A DNA stretch of 64,000 nt from Sphingopyxis sp. MSC1_008 (GTDB lineage: Bacteria; Pseudomonadota; Alphaproteobacteria; Sphingomonadales; Sphingomonadaceae). Below are positions 24,711-33,093 of the stretch, piece by piece; within the stretch, counting starts at the first letter, position 1, and the number at the start of each line of letters is the position of its first letter. The stretch covers positions 1-64,000 of the forward strand of contig NZ_JALPRD010000015.1 of the NCBI RefSeq assembly GCF_023197165.1. Direction: 5' to 3'. Position numbers and translations under genes: made by a program. The notes below the pieces were generated by a model. That model made no database searches. It was not told where the DNA came from and saw only the letters and a program-made list of their open reading frames with translations.

Positions 24711-26474
24711 ATGGACCAGGCGAAAACGAACGAGACACAGGACCCCGCCGAGGTCGACCGCATCATCGCGGGAGAACTCGAGCGCCTGCTCGATTCCCCG
24801 ATGTTCACCCGTTCGCCGGTGCTGTCGCGCCTGCTGCAATTCCTTGTCGAACACCGTCTTCGCGGCGGCCGCAGCTCGCCCAAAGCCTATGCCATCGCGA
24901 CCGAGGCGCTCGGCCGCAGCGAAGATTTCGACCCCGCCGTCGACAGCTATCCGCGCGTCATGGTGGGGCGTCTGCGCAGTCTGCTCGACCGCTATTATGC
25001 CGATACGCCGTGGGTGCATCGCCTGCGCGTGCCGCAAGGCAGCTATGAAGTCGTCGTCCAGTATCGCTCGGCGCCGCCGTCGGCGCGATCGGCCGACGAT
25101 CCGGCGGGCGAGGATGACGTCAAGACCGCAGGTGCCGCTGGCGCCGCAGGGCGGACGGCGGGCCCCGGCGGCGTCCGGCGCGCGCCCGATCGCGGCGCCC
25201 GCTTTGGCCGCTGGATCGTCGTCCTGATCCTCCTCGCGCTCGCGCTTTTTACGTTGTGGACGCTCCGCGGCGGAGCCGACCGGCTGTTCGTCGGCGATCC
25301 GGTGGCGGCGCCGTTGCTGGAAGTCAGCGCGCCGGCGGCGGGCAATTCGCCGGAATCGCGCGCGCTTGCGCGAGCGCTCGATGGAAAGCTGCGCGACGGG
25401 CTGCGGCGCTTCGATCTCGTCGATCTTTTGAGTTCGAAGGCGCCGGGCAGTGCGGTTGCCGGCAAAAGCGACTACCGGCTCGATACGTCGATCGTCCGCA
25501 CGGTCGAAGGCAACACCGACGTCACGCTCGTCCTCAACCGCGTCGCGGACCAGCGCGCCATCTGGTCGCAACAACTACGCCTGACGCAGGATGAAACGCC
25601 CGAATTTACCGCCATCGAGCCGCTGATCGCGCAGCTTGCCGGCGACTATGGCGTGATCGTGCGCGATCAGGTCCAGCGCCAGCCTGACAATTTCTCGCCC
25701 GGTTTCCCGTGTCTCGCGCAGTTCAACCGGATGCGCCAGATGCGCAATGTCGCGAACGCGAAACAGGTCGACGCCTGCCTGCGCGCGACGATCAAGACCA
25801 ATCCGCGCGATCCCGTTGCGCTCACCGCGCTGTCGCTCGTGCGCTATGGCGACTGGCAACCGCAGCGCCTGACCCCGGCGGGCCGCGAAGCCTTCGCCGA
25901 AGCGCGCGCGCTGGCGCAGCGCTCCTATGAAAGCAGCCCCAATTCTGCCGCCGGCCTGTTTGGGATGGCGCGCGCCAATTTCTATACGGGCAATTGCGCC
26001 GGCGGTAATGCGATGGGCGACGCTGCGATCGCGCTCAATCCTTATGATGCCGACATGGCGGGCTTTCTCGGCCTGTTCAAACTGACGTGCGGGATGGGGC
26101 CGGAGGGTGAGCTATTGCTCCGGCGGTCGCTCCAGCTCGACTCCTCCTATCCCGGCGTCCCGGCGGTCACGCTCGCCTTCACCCTGTCGCAGCGCGGCGA
26201 ACAGGAGGAGGCGCGGCGGATCCTCGATCATATGCCGTCGCCGAGCAATATGGAGCCGCAATATATGATGGTGCGCGCGATCGTGCAGGCGCGGCAGGGG
26301 CAGGTGGCGGAGGCGCGCGCGCAATGGCAGCGCCTGCTTGCCTATACGCGCCAGCCCGCCGATGCGACGCCCGAACGAGTGCTGGGCCGGTTCATCATCA
26401 CCCCGATTGTCATCCAGCGCGCCTCGGCCGCCCTCCGCGATTCGGGCGTCGTCCCAGCGAAAGCGGCGCCTTGA
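24711..26474 (+). CDS. Membrane-anchored TPR protein with amino-terminal regulator-like domain
   Basis: The 587-residue product has three parts. Residues about 10-115 form an all-helical cytoplasmic domain (ELERLLDSPMFTRSPVLSRLLQFLVEH..., then PKAYAIATEALGR and a HRLRVPQGSYEVVV strand) that is shared with the front of many adenylate-cyclase-like and TPR proteins of alphaproteobacteria. One transmembrane helix lies near residues 163-183 (WIVVLILLALALFTLWTL). The rest, including about four tetratricopeptide-like repeats from residue 360, should be periplasmic. The order resembles membrane-bound one-component regulators, but I see no proven DNA-binding motif. ATG 24711 follows GAGGGT; an ATG at 24666 adds 15 residues. 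Confidence 0.7.
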   Translation: MDQAKTNETQDPAEVDRIIAGELERLLDSPMFTRSPVLSRLLQFLVEHRLRGGRSSPKAYAIATEALGRSEDFDPAVDSYPRVMVGRLRSLLDRYYADTPWVHRLRVPQGSYEVVVQYRSAPPSARSADDPAGEDDVKTAGAAGAAGRTAGPGGVRRAPDRGARFGRWIVVLILLALALFTLWTLRGGADRLFVGDPVAAPLLEVSAPAAGNSPESRALARALDGKLRDGLRRFDLVDLLSSKAPGSAVAGKSDYRLDTSIVRTVEGNTDVTLVLNRVADQRAIWSQQLRLTQDETPEFTAIEPLIAQLAGDYGVIVRDQVQRQPDNFSPGFPCLAQFNRMRQMRNVANAKQVDACLRATIKTNPRDPVALTALSLVRYGDWQPQRLTPAGREAFAEARALAQRSYESSPNSAAGLFGMARANFYTGNCAGGNAMGDAAIALNPYDADMAGFLGLFKLTCGMGPEGELLLRRSLQLDSSYPGVPAVTLAFTLSQRGEQEEARRILDHMPSPSNMEPQYMMVRAIVQARQGQVAEARAQWQRLLAYTRQPADATPERVLGRFIITPIVIQRASAALRDSGVVPAKAAP

Positions 26475-26505
26475 CGCTAAGCCGGGGGCTGCGCAAGGTG
26501 GCGCC

Positions 26506-27717
26506 ATGCTCTCGCTTCTAGCCCTGCTGACCTCGGTCGCATCGCCCGCTCCCGCCCCAATCCCGGCAGCAGTGGCGGTGCATTTCGACCGCGAAGGAAA
26601 AGTCGAGACGCGCGTCGTCCAAGGGCAGGCGGATCGGGCGAGCGGCCGCGCGATCACGCCCGACGATCCGGTGCGCGTCGCGTCGGTTTCGAAACTCGTC
26701 GTCGCGCTCGGCGTGCTGCGGCTGGTCGAGGCGGGCAAGCTCGATCTCGACCGCGACGTGTCGGACTATCTCGGCTGGCGGCTGCGCCATCCCGCTTATC
26801 CCGACCGACCGATCAGCCTGGCGCAGTTGCTGGGCCATCGTTCGGGGCTCAACGACGATACCGACTATGCGCTGCCGCTCGATGCCGATCTCGAAACCGC
26901 GCTCGGCGACCCCGCCGCGTGGGACAAGGCGCGTCCGCCGGGCGGCGACTTCGCCTATGCCAATTTCAATTATCCCGTCGTAGCCGCCGCGATCGAGGGC
27001 GCAACCCGCGAGCGGTTCGATCAGGCGATGACGCGGCTCGTTTTTCGCCCGCTCGGCCTCGATGCCTGTTTCAACTGGCCGACATGCAGCGACGCGGCGG
27101 TCGCGCGCGCCGTCGTGCTGCACGATGCCGACGGCAATGTGGTGCGCGACGACATGAAGGGCGCGCGGCCGACGTGTCCGGTCGTGCCGGCCACGAACGG
27201 CAGCTGCGACCTCACCACCTATCGCCTCGCCCGCCACGGAGCAGGGTTCAGTCCGCAGGGCGGGGTTCGCATCTCGGCGAACGGCCTCGCGCGCATCGGC
27301 ATCATGCTGCTGCGCCGCGGCGAGGACTTTCTGAAACCCGCAAGTCTCGCCCGGCTCGAAGCGATGGCGCGCGTCCGCCCGACGAGCGGCGAGGGGACGG
27401 GCGGTTTTTTCTGCGAATATGGCATAGCTATGCATAGTACCGGTGGTCCGGCGCTCCGCGACCCCGCATGCCGCGACGACCTGTTCGGCGACGGCCGCCT
27501 GCGCCTCGGCCATTCGGGCGATGCCTATGGATTGCGCTCGGGGCTCTGGTTCGACCTTGAAGGCGGCGATGGCATTGCCTATTTCGTGACCCAGGTGCCG
27601 GAGGGGCAGAAAGGGACACGGTCGGCATATAGCGCTGCAGAGGAAGTCTTGGTCGACGCGGCGCTTCGCCGCACGGCCGATGCCAGCCCTCTTGCCAGCC
27701 CCGCCCACGGGCACTAG
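26506..27717 (+). CDS. Beta-lactamase-fold serine hydrolase
   Basis: The 403-residue secreted protein belongs to the class C beta-lactamase/esterase superfamily. A short signal peptide ([18 protein letters not shown]) is followed by the S-x-x-K motif SVSK (residues about 60-63), the Y-x-N motif YAN (about 144-146), and the third motif HSG in [17 protein letters not shown]. The KTG triad of true beta-lactamases is absent, so an esterase, transesterase or peptidase role is likelier than antibiotic resistance. It begins 31 bases after the TPR protein gene and may be cotranscribed with it. Confidence 0.85.
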   Translation: MLSLLALLTSVASPAPAPIPAAVAVHFDREGKVETRVVQGQADRASGRAITPDDPVRVASVSKLVVALGVLRLVEAGKLDLDRDVSDYLGWRLRHPAYPDRPISLAQLLGHRSGLNDDTDYALPLDADLETALGDPAAWDKARPPGGDFAYANFNYPVVAAAIEGATRERFDQAMTRLVFRPLGLDACFNWPTCSDAAVARAVVLHDADGNVVRDDMKGARPTCPVVPATNGSCDLTTYRLARHGAGFSPQGGVRISANGLARIGIMLLRRGEDFLKPASLARLEAMARVRPTSGEGTGGFFCEYGIAMHSTGGPALRDPACRDDLFGDGRLRLGHSGDAYGLRSGLWFDLEGGDGIAYFVTQVPEGQKGTRSAYSAAEEVLVDAALRRTADASPLASPAHGH

Positions 27718-27763
27718 GGCAATTTTCAACATTCACGACATAGTCAGAAAAAAGGAACTGTGC

Positions 27764-28000
27764 ATGAGCGATTCGGCCGAAAAGGTTAAAAAGATCGTCG
27801 TCGAACATCTGGGCGTCGAAGCCGACAAGGTCACCGAAGAAGCGAGCTTCATCGACGATCTGGGCGCCGACAGCCTCGACATCGTCGAGTTGGTGATGGC
27901 GTTCGAAGAAGAATTCGGCGTCGAAATCCCCGACGATGCGGCGGAAAAGATCGCCACCGTCAAGGACGCGATCGACTATATCGAAGCGAACAAGGGCTAA
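27764..28000 (+). CDS. acpP: Acyl carrier protein
   Basis: The 78-residue acidic protein carries growing acyl chains on a phosphopantetheine arm. The attachment serine is S37 in the [12 protein letters not shown] motif. Sequence and length are those of the primary fatty-acid ACP. An AAAAAAGGAA ribosome binding site precedes the ATG at 27764. fabF and mltG follow in the usual order, with an intrinsic terminator between acpP and fabF that allows extra acpP transcript. Confidence 0.98.
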   Translation: MSDSAEKVKKIVVEHLGVEADKVTEEASFIDDLGADSLDIVELVMAFEEEFGVEIPDDAAEKIATVKDAIDYIEANKG

Positions 28001-28043
28001 GCCCCTGCGGTCCGGCCCCGCCGGAGCCGCCCACGCGTTTCCG

Positions 28044-28091
28044 GCTTCCCGGTCCCGAGCGTTCGCGCGCAGTGGCCGGGAAGCTTTTTTT
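28044..28091 (+). terminator. Terminator/attenuator between acpP and fabF
   Basis: GCTTCCCGG (28044-28052) pairs perfectly with CCGGGAAGC (28076-28084) and is followed by a run of seven T. It should end most acpP transcripts 90 bases after the stop, leaving a minority to continue into fabF. Confidence 0.8.
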
Positions 28092-28157
28092 ATGGATATG
28101 CGTTTTCAAATGTGACGCGGCGCCCTGCGGGGGCAGGCGCCGATGAAAGGAATGACT

Positions 28158-29417
28158 ATGCGCCGGGTTGTGGTGACGGGTTTGGGTTTGGTGACGCCGC
28201 TGGGCGCCGATGTGGAAACCACATGGGCCAATCTGCTCGCGGGAAAATCGGGCGCCGGGACGATCACCCATTTCGATGCGTCGGATCAGAAATGCACGAT
28301 CGCGTGCGAGGTGAAGGGCCCCGATCACGAATATGGGTTCGATCCCGGCAAGCGTGTCGATCACAAGGTCCAGCGCCAGGTCGATCCCTTCATCATCTTT
28401 GGCATCGACGCCGCGGGGCAGGCGATCGAGGACGCGGGCCTTGAGGATATGCCCGAGGAAATGAAGCTGCGCGCGGGCTGCTCGATCGGTTCGGGCATCG
28501 GCGGCCTGCCGGGCATCGAAAGCGAAAGTCTGCTGCTCGCCGAAAAGGGCCCGGGCCGCGTTTCGCCGCACTTCGTCCACGGCCGTCTGATCAATCTGAT
28601 CTCGGGCCAGGTCAGCATCAAATACGGCCTGCAGGGTCCGAACCACGCGGTCGTCACCGCCTGCTCGACCGGCGCGCATTCGATCGGAGATGCCGCGCGT
28701 ATGATCGCGCTTGACGACGCCGACATCATGCTCGCGGGCGGCGCCGAGGCGACAATCTGCCCGATCGGCATCGCGGGCTTCGCGCAGGCGCGCGCGCTCA
28801 ACATGAGCTATAACGACCGGCCCGAGCAGGCCAGCCGCCCCTATGACAAGGACCGCGACGGCTTTGTGATGGGCGAGGGCGCGGGCGTCGTCGTGCTTGA
28901 GGAATATGAGCATGCGAAGGCGCGCGGCGCGAAGATTTACGCTGAGGTCGTCGGTTACGGCCTGTCGGGCGACGCCTATCATGTGACCGCGCCGCACCCC
29001 GAAGGTTCGGGCGCCTTCCGCTCGATGGAAATGGCGCTGAAAAAGGCGGGCATGACCGTCGCCGACATCGACTATATCAACGCGCACGGCACCTCGACGA
29101 TGGCCGACACGATCGAACTCGGCGCGGTCAAGCGTCTGTTCGGTAATGAAATCGCCAATGTGTCGATGAGCTCGACCAAGTCGGCCATCGGCCACCTGCT
29201 CGGCGGCGCCGGCGCGGTCGAGACGATCTTCTGCATCCTCGCGATCCGCGACCAGATCGTCCCCCCGACGCTCAACCTCGACAATCCCGACGAAGGCACC
29301 GACGGCGTCGACCTGGTCCCGCACACGGCGAAGAAGCGTGAAGTGAAGGCTGCGCTCAACAACAGCTTCGGCTTCGGCGGCACCAACGCGAGCGTGATCG
29401 TCAAGGCGATCGACTGA
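28158..29417 (+). CDS. fabF: 3-oxoacyl-ACP synthase II
   Basis: The 419-residue condensing enzyme elongates acyl-ACP with malonyl-ACP. It shows RRVVVTGLGLVTPLG at the start, the active cysteine in VVTACSTGAHSIGDA, and histidines in NAHGTSTMADTIEL and SAIGHLLGGAGA, then the closing NNSFGFGGTNASV. The ATG at 28158 is preferred because AAAGGA lies 7 bases upstream; ATGs at 28143 and 28152 are close alternatives. Confidence 0.97.
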   Translation: MRRVVVTGLGLVTPLGADVETTWANLLAGKSGAGTITHFDASDQKCTIACEVKGPDHEYGFDPGKRVDHKVQRQVDPFIIFGIDAAGQAIEDAGLEDMPEEMKLRAGCSIGSGIGGLPGIESESLLLAEKGPGRVSPHFVHGRLINLISGQVSIKYGLQGPNHAVVTACSTGAHSIGDAARMIALDDADIMLAGGAEATICPIGIAGFAQARALNMSYNDRPEQASRPYDKDRDGFVMGEGAGVVVLEEYEHAKARGAKIYAEVVGYGLSGDAYHVTAPHPEGSGAFRSMEMALKKAGMTVADIDYINAHGTSTMADTIELGAVKRLFGNEIANVSMSSTKSAIGHLLGGAGAVETIFCILAIRDQIVPPTLNLDNPDEGTDGVDLVPHTAKKREVKAALNNSFGFGGTNASVIVKAID

Positions 29418-29430
29418 GCCAAATCTCAAA

Positions 29431-29508
29431 CCTCGTCATTCCCGCGAAAGCGGGAACCCAGTTGCAACCTCTGCTCGCTGGGTTCCCGCTTTCGCGGGAA
29501 TGACGAGG
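29431..29508. repeat. Perfect 31-base inverted repeat (CGTCATTCCCGCGAAAGCGGG family)
   Basis: Arms at 29431-29461 and 29478-29508 are exact complements around a 16-base loop. It begins 13 bases after the fabF stop and could also act as a transcript-stabilising or ending hairpin. The inner CGCGAAAGCGGG motif relates it to the repeat at 1414-1484. Confidence 0.8.
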
Positions 29509-29584
29509 GAAGGGCACGGGGCTGAATCCCTCTTTCCTACATTGCGCGGCCATGCTCTAGCAGCGGAGAGTTCGCCGAGGCTTC

Positions 29585-29645
29585 GCTTAAAGCCACAAAG
29601 GACACAAAAAGACGCTGCACATGCGGGTCTTTTGTGGCTTTAAGC
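29585..29645. repeat. CTTAAAGCCACAAA inverted repeat
   Basis: GCTTAAAGCCACAAAGGAC (29585-29603) and its complement with one mismatch (29627-29645) frame a 23-base centre. It ends 28 bases before the mltG start. It differs in sequence from the other repeat families of the window. Confidence 0.65.
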
Positions 29646-29673
29646 AGCGGCATCTGACTGACGGGAGAAACTG

Positions 29674-30615
29674 GTGCATCCGTTCCGCTGGCTCACGATA
29701 GCGATCTTTGCCCTGCTGCTCGCCGCCTGTTCGGGCGGCGCGCCGAAGGATGCCGAAATCGTCGTCCCGCCGGGCGCGAGCATCGCGAAAGCGGGGCAAA
29801 TACTCGAAGACGCCGGACTCGTCTCGGCGTCGAGCTTTCGCAACGAGGCGCGCTTCTTCGGTTCGGACGATCCGATCAAACCCGGCGAATATAAAATCGA
29901 GAAGGGGATGGACGCCGGCGACATTCTCGAGCTGTTCCAGGCGGGCAAGACGATCCAGCGTTTCGTTATGATCCCCGAGGGCATGCCCTCGATCATGGTG
30001 TGGGAACGGCTGATGGCCGAAAAGCGGCTGAAGGGCGAAATCCCGGTGCCCGCCGAGGGCAGCATCCTGCCAGACAGCTACGCCTTCACCACCGGTGAGA
30101 CGCGCGCGGCCGTGGTCAAGCGCATGCAGGCGGCAATGGACAAGGCGTTCAACGAGCTTTGGGCGAAGCGCACGCCGCGCACCGCGGTCAAGGACCGCAA
30201 TCAGGCGATGACACTCGCCTCGATCGTCGAGAAGGAAACCGGCGTCGCCGCCGAGCGCCGCACCGTCGCGGGCGTCTATACCAACCGCCTCGGCGTCGGC
30301 ATGCGGCTGCAGGCCGATCCGACGATCATCTATCCGATCACCAAGGGCAAGCCGCTCGGGCGGCGCATATTGCGTTCCGAAATCCAGGCGGTGAACGGCT
30401 ACAACACCTACAGCATGATCGGCTTGCCGCAGGGCCCGATCGCCAATCCGGGCAAGGCATCGATCGCCGCGGTGCTCGATCCCGAAGCGAACGACTATCT
30501 CTTCTTCGTGGCGAAGGGCGACGGTGGCCACATCTTCGCGCGCACGCTCGCCGAGCATAATGCCAATGTGCAGAAATGGTATCGGCTGCGCCGCGACCGC
30601 GGGGAGATGGAGTAA
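29674..30615 (+). CDS. mltG: Endolytic transglycosylase MltG
   Basis: The 313-residue YceG-like enzyme cuts nascent glycan strands at the inner membrane and so sets their length. A hydrophobic amino end (LTIAIFALLLAAC) acts as membrane anchor, and its LLAAC resembles a lipobox. The LysM-like front domain is followed by the catalytic core with the glutamate in LASIVEKETGVAAER (near residue 190) and the closing YNTYSMIGLPQGPIANPGKASI signature. The start codon is GTG at 29674, with GGGAG upstream. It follows fabF, as in most alphaproteobacteria. Confidence 0.95.
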   Translation: MHPFRWLTIAIFALLLAACSGGAPKDAEIVVPPGASIAKAGQILEDAGLVSASSFRNEARFFGSDDPIKPGEYKIEKGMDAGDILELFQAGKTIQRFVMIPEGMPSIMVWERLMAEKRLKGEIPVPAEGSILPDSYAFTTGETRAAVVKRMQAAMDKAFNELWAKRTPRTAVKDRNQAMTLASIVEKETGVAAERRTVAGVYTNRLGVGMRLQADPTIIYPITKGKPLGRRILRSEIQAVNGYNTYSMIGLPQGPIANPGKASIAAVLDPEANDYLFFVAKGDGGHIFARTLAEHNANVQKWYRLRRDRGEME

Positions 30616-30618
30616 TAT

Positions 30619-30733
30619 CGTCGCCCCCGCGAAGGGCGACCAGAGTCACGTGCCTCTGGGCGCGGCCGCTGGCGGTTTACACCTTCGGCGCTGAGGAAGG
30701 TCGACAACGGCCCCCGCCTTCGCGGGGGCGACG
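30619..30733. repeat. GTCGCCCCCGCGAAGG inverted repeat
   Basis: Perfect 17-base arms at 30619-30635 and 30717-30733 enclose 81 bases without a gene. The element fills the space between mltG and the alpha/beta hydrolase gene, and the right arm lies just before that gene's start codon. Confidence 0.65.
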
Positions 30734-30742
30734 GAGGGTAGT

Positions 30743-31495
30743 ATGACCACCGCAAAGCTCTTCATCCACGGCGTCCCCGACAGTCCCGCCATCTGGCGTC
30801 CGCTGCTCGCCGCGCTCGACCTCGGCGACACGCCGGTCGCTGTGCCCGCGCTGCCGGGCTTTACCGGCCCGCTTCCCGCCGGTTTTCCCGCGACCAAGGA
30901 AGCCTATGCCGACTGGGCGGTGGGAGAGGCCGAGGCGCTGGTCGCGGCGCACGGCCCGATCGACATCGTCGGCCACGACTGGGGTGCGCTCATCGCGCAG
31001 CGCGCCGCGATGCTGCGCCCCGATCTGATCCGCAGCTGGGCGGTGTCGAACGCCGTGATCGACCCCGAATATCGCGGGCACCGGATCGCGCGCATCTGGA
31101 ACACGCCGATACTGGGCGAAATCTTCATGGCACTCAGCAAGCCCGGCAAGCTCGCCGAGGGGCTGGCGGCGCAGGGCATGCCCGCCGACATCGCGCGCGA
31201 AGAGGCGGCGCAATGGGCGAACAAGGACAAGCGCCGCGCGATCCTGAAACTCTATCGGTCGGCCAAGGGGCTCAGTTTTGAGCATGACTGGGCGCGCGAT
31301 ATCGGCAAACTGCCCGCGAACGGCGCGCTGATCTGGGGCGAGGGCGACCCCTATGTCGCGCTGTCGGTGGCGCAGCGCTTCGCAGCGAACACCGGCACGC
31401 CGCTGACGGTGATCGAGGGGGCAGGGCATTGGGCGATCGCCGAGCGGCCCGTCGAGGTGGCCGCCGCGCTGCGCAAATTCTGGGCCAGCCTATAG
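30743..31495 (+). CDS. Alpha/beta hydrolase
   Basis: The 250-residue cytoplasmic protein has the alpha/beta hydrolase fold: LFIHGVPDSPAIWRPLL carries the oxyanion HG motif, the nucleophile elbow is VGHDWGALIA (near residue 78), and a catalytic histidine lies in IEGAGHWAIAERP. The nucleophile is aspartate, as in epoxide hydrolases and haloalkane dehalogenases, not the serine of esterases. The tryptophan after it (HDW) is also typical of that group. The substrate cannot be decided from sequence. Confidence 0.85.
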   Translation: MTTAKLFIHGVPDSPAIWRPLLAALDLGDTPVAVPALPGFTGPLPAGFPATKEAYADWAVGEAEALVAAHGPIDIVGHDWGALIAQRAAMLRPDLIRSWAVSNAVIDPEYRGHRIARIWNTPILGEIFMALSKPGKLAEGLAAQGMPADIAREEAAQWANKDKRRAILKLYRSAKGLSFEHDWARDIGKLPANGALIWGEGDPYVALSVAQRFAANTGTPLTVIEGAGHWAIAERPVEVAAALRKFWASL

Positions 31496-31538
31496 CGCCG
31501 CGTCCGCATTCGGCATTCGAATTTCTGCAATCGGAGTT

Positions 31539-31577
31539 AATCGATAAATTCGATCAACCTTTGCCAATTTATCGATT
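31539..31577. promoter_or_regulatory. 12-base inverted repeat upstream of peroxiredoxin gene
   Basis: AATCGATAAATT (31539-31550) and AATTTATCGATT (31566-31577) are perfect complements 15 bases apart. They lie 60-100 bases before the peroxiredoxin start in an AT-rich window. A peroxide-responsive LysR-type factor such as OxyR is a plausible binder, but no exact OxyR consensus is seen. Confidence 0.45.
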
Positions 31578-31637
31578 GGACCGCAGCAGCCTTTCATGCG
31601 CTTAGGCGCACGAAACCAACAACAGAAAGGCTCTCCC

Positions 31638-32198
31638 ATGATCAATCAGCCCGTTCCCGCCGTGACGCTCAAGACCCGCGTGCGCGACGAAGCCGTCGAC
31701 GGCCCGAACCCGTTCCGCTGGCAGGATGTCGACACCGGCGAGCTGTTCGGCGAAGGCCGCCACATCCTGTTCGGCCTGCCCGGCGCCTACACCCCCACCT
31801 GCTCGAACGAGCAGTGCCCGGGCTTCGAGCGTCTTCACGGTGACTTCGCCGCTGCCGGCGTCGCCGACATCCATTGCATCAGCGTCAACGACGCCTTCGT
31901 GATGTTCAACTGGGGCAAGAACCTCGGCGTTGAAAATGTGAAGATGGTTCCCGACGGCTCGGGCGCGTTCACGCGCCGCATGGGCATGCTGATCAACAAG
32001 GACCACCTCGGTTTCGGCATGCGCAGCTGGCGCTACACCGCGATCGTCGATGACGGCGTCGTGGTCCAGATGTTCGTCGAACCCGGCATCAACGATGTCG
32101 GCACCGACAGCGATCCCTATGTCGAATCGACCCCCGAAAAGGCACTCGAGTGGGTGAAGGCGAACCCGTACCAGGGCAAGCTGTCGCAGGCGGCTTAA
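31638..32198 (+). CDS. Peroxiredoxin (Prx5/redoxin family)
   Basis: The 186-residue cytoplasmic thiol peroxidase has the Prx5 active site GLPGAYTPTCSNEQCPGF, with the peroxidatic cysteine at C55 and a second cysteine at C60. VPDGSGAFTRRMGML and the SWRYTAIVDDGVV strand follow, as in the family. It reduces hydrogen peroxide and alkyl hydroperoxides with glutathione or thioredoxin-type donors. The start at 31638 follows AGAAAGG; an in-frame ATG at 31596 is less suitable. The inverted repeat at 31539-31577 may regulate it. Confidence 0.94.
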   Translation: MINQPVPAVTLKTRVRDEAVDGPNPFRWQDVDTGELFGEGRHILFGLPGAYTPTCSNEQCPGFERLHGDFAAAGVADIHCISVNDAFVMFNWGKNLGVENVKMVPDGSGAFTRRMGMLINKDHLGFGMRSWRYTAIVDDGVVVQMFVEPGINDVGTDSDPYVESTPEKALEWVKANPYQGKLSQAA

Positions 32199-32211
32199 AC
32201 CGACGCTTAAC

Positions 32212-32772
32212 ATGACCTTAGGCGGCCCGGCATCCCCCCCTCCCGTCCGGGCCGCTGGCGCCGTACCCATCATCGTGACCGCGACGATGGGTGCGGCGGA
32301 CCAGCTCTATTTCAACAACGTCCGCGCCGCGCATTATCCGCCCGACCGCAATCATCTGACGGCGCACATCACGCTGTTTCATCAGCTGCCGCCGTCGTGC
32401 CTCGATGAACTCGACCGGCTGATTCGCCGCATCGCCGCCGACACGCCGCCGCCCGCCGCCAGCCTGCGCGACATCTATTCGCTCGGCGGCGGCGTCGCCT
32501 TTCGCATCGACAGTCCCGGCCTGATTGCGATTCGCGAGCGTATCGCCGACCATTTCACCGGCATGCTGACCGCGCAGGACCAGGGCACGCCGCGGCTCCA
32601 CATCACAGTCCAGAACAAGGTGGCGCCCGCAGAGGCGCGCGCGCTGCTTACCGAACTCGCCGCCGACTTCCGGCCGCGCTCGCTGACAATCGCGGGCCTC
32701 GCGGCGCACCACTACCTCGGCGGGCCGTGGCAACCGGCCTTCGCACGCAATTTTCGCGGAGTGCGCACATGA
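32212..32772 (+). CDS. 2'-5' RNA ligase/2H phosphoesterase family protein
   Basis: The 186-residue protein has two H-x-T motifs, HITLF (near residue 51) and HITVQ (near residue 130), which are the catalytic histidine pairs of the 2H phosphoesterase superfamily. Members hydrolyse cyclic phosphates or ligate RNA. The first 20 residues before VPIIVTATM are proline-rich and may not be translated, so a start after 32212 is possible. It lies 13 bases after the peroxiredoxin stop and may be cotranscribed. Confidence 0.82.
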   Translation: MTLGGPASPPPVRAAGAVPIIVTATMGAADQLYFNNVRAAHYPPDRNHLTAHITLFHQLPPSCLDELDRLIRRIAADTPPPAASLRDIYSLGGGVAFRIDSPGLIAIRERIADHFTGMLTAQDQGTPRLHITVQNKVAPAEARALLTELAADFRPRSLTIAGLAAHHYLGGPWQPAFARNFRGVRT

Positions 32773-32833
32773 TATTGACCAGCGCGAATGCCCTGCCTAT
32801 AGGCGCGGCTCGCCCATCGCGGCGGCCTTTCGG

Positions 32834-32910
32834 GGCGGAGTAGCTCAGCTGGTTAGAGCAGCGGAATCATAATCCGCGTGTCGGGGGTTCGAGTCCCTCC
32901 TCCGCTACCA
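32834..32910 (+). tRNA. tRNA-Met (anticodon CAT)
   Basis: The 77-base cloverleaf starts GGCGGAG and ends CTCCGCT-ACCA with CCA encoded. The D arm GCTCAGCTGGTTAGAGC, the anticodon stem GCGGA/TCCGC with loop TCATAAT, and the T arm GGGGGTTCGAGTCCCTC are all intact. The acceptor opens with a G-U pair, and the sequence matches the elongator tRNA-Met type of alphaproteobacteria. A CAT anticodon could also be tRNA-Ile2, which I consider less likely. The 3' end is the probable attachment site of the island to the right. Confidence 0.93.
32880..32910. other. Probable left attachment site (attL) in the tRNA 3' end
   Basis: P4-type integrases recombine in the 3' part of tRNA genes, and the integrase gene starts 183 bases further on in the same direction. 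The T-arm and acceptor half of the tRNA is therefore the likely crossover segment. No second copy of this segment was found in the window, so attR should be beyond 64000. Confidence 0.45.
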
Positions 32911-33042
32911 GGACCGTTTTTCCCTCAAAGTCCCATTTCGTCCCGTTGCGTCTTTTTTCGCAATCAAATATTTTTGGGACCTTCCTTGTCCCCCCTGCGT
33001 CCGGTTTCGTCCTGCAAGGTCCCACTGCAGCGATTTGATCCC

Positions 33043-33092
33043 GGGGTATTTTTTGGGCATTTTTGCAAAATACCCCAGCAGGAAAATACCCC
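33043..33092 (+). promoter_or_regulatory. Integrase leader with competing stem arms
   Basis: GGGGTATTTT (33043-33052) can pair with either of two identical copies of AAAATACCCC, at 33067-33076 or 33083-33092. The ribosome binding site AGGA (33079-33082) lies between the copies, and the second ends one base before the ATG at 33094. Pairing with the first copy leaves the site open; pairing with the second closes it. The same sequences could instead be protein-binding sites. Confidence 0.45.
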
Positions 33093-33093
33093 A

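Noticed and set aside
26506..27717. True beta-lactamase (antibiotic resistance)
   Set aside because: S-x-x-K and Y-x-N are present but the third motif is HSG rather than KTG, which fits esterase- or peptidase-like relatives.
27960..29429. 489-codon minus-strand frame
   Set aside because: It is antisense to fabF, which has all its catalytic residues.
30743..31495. Haloalkane dehalogenase
   Set aside because: The nucleophile is aspartate with a following tryptophan, but this also fits epoxide hydrolases; the halide-binding residues cannot be confirmed by eye.
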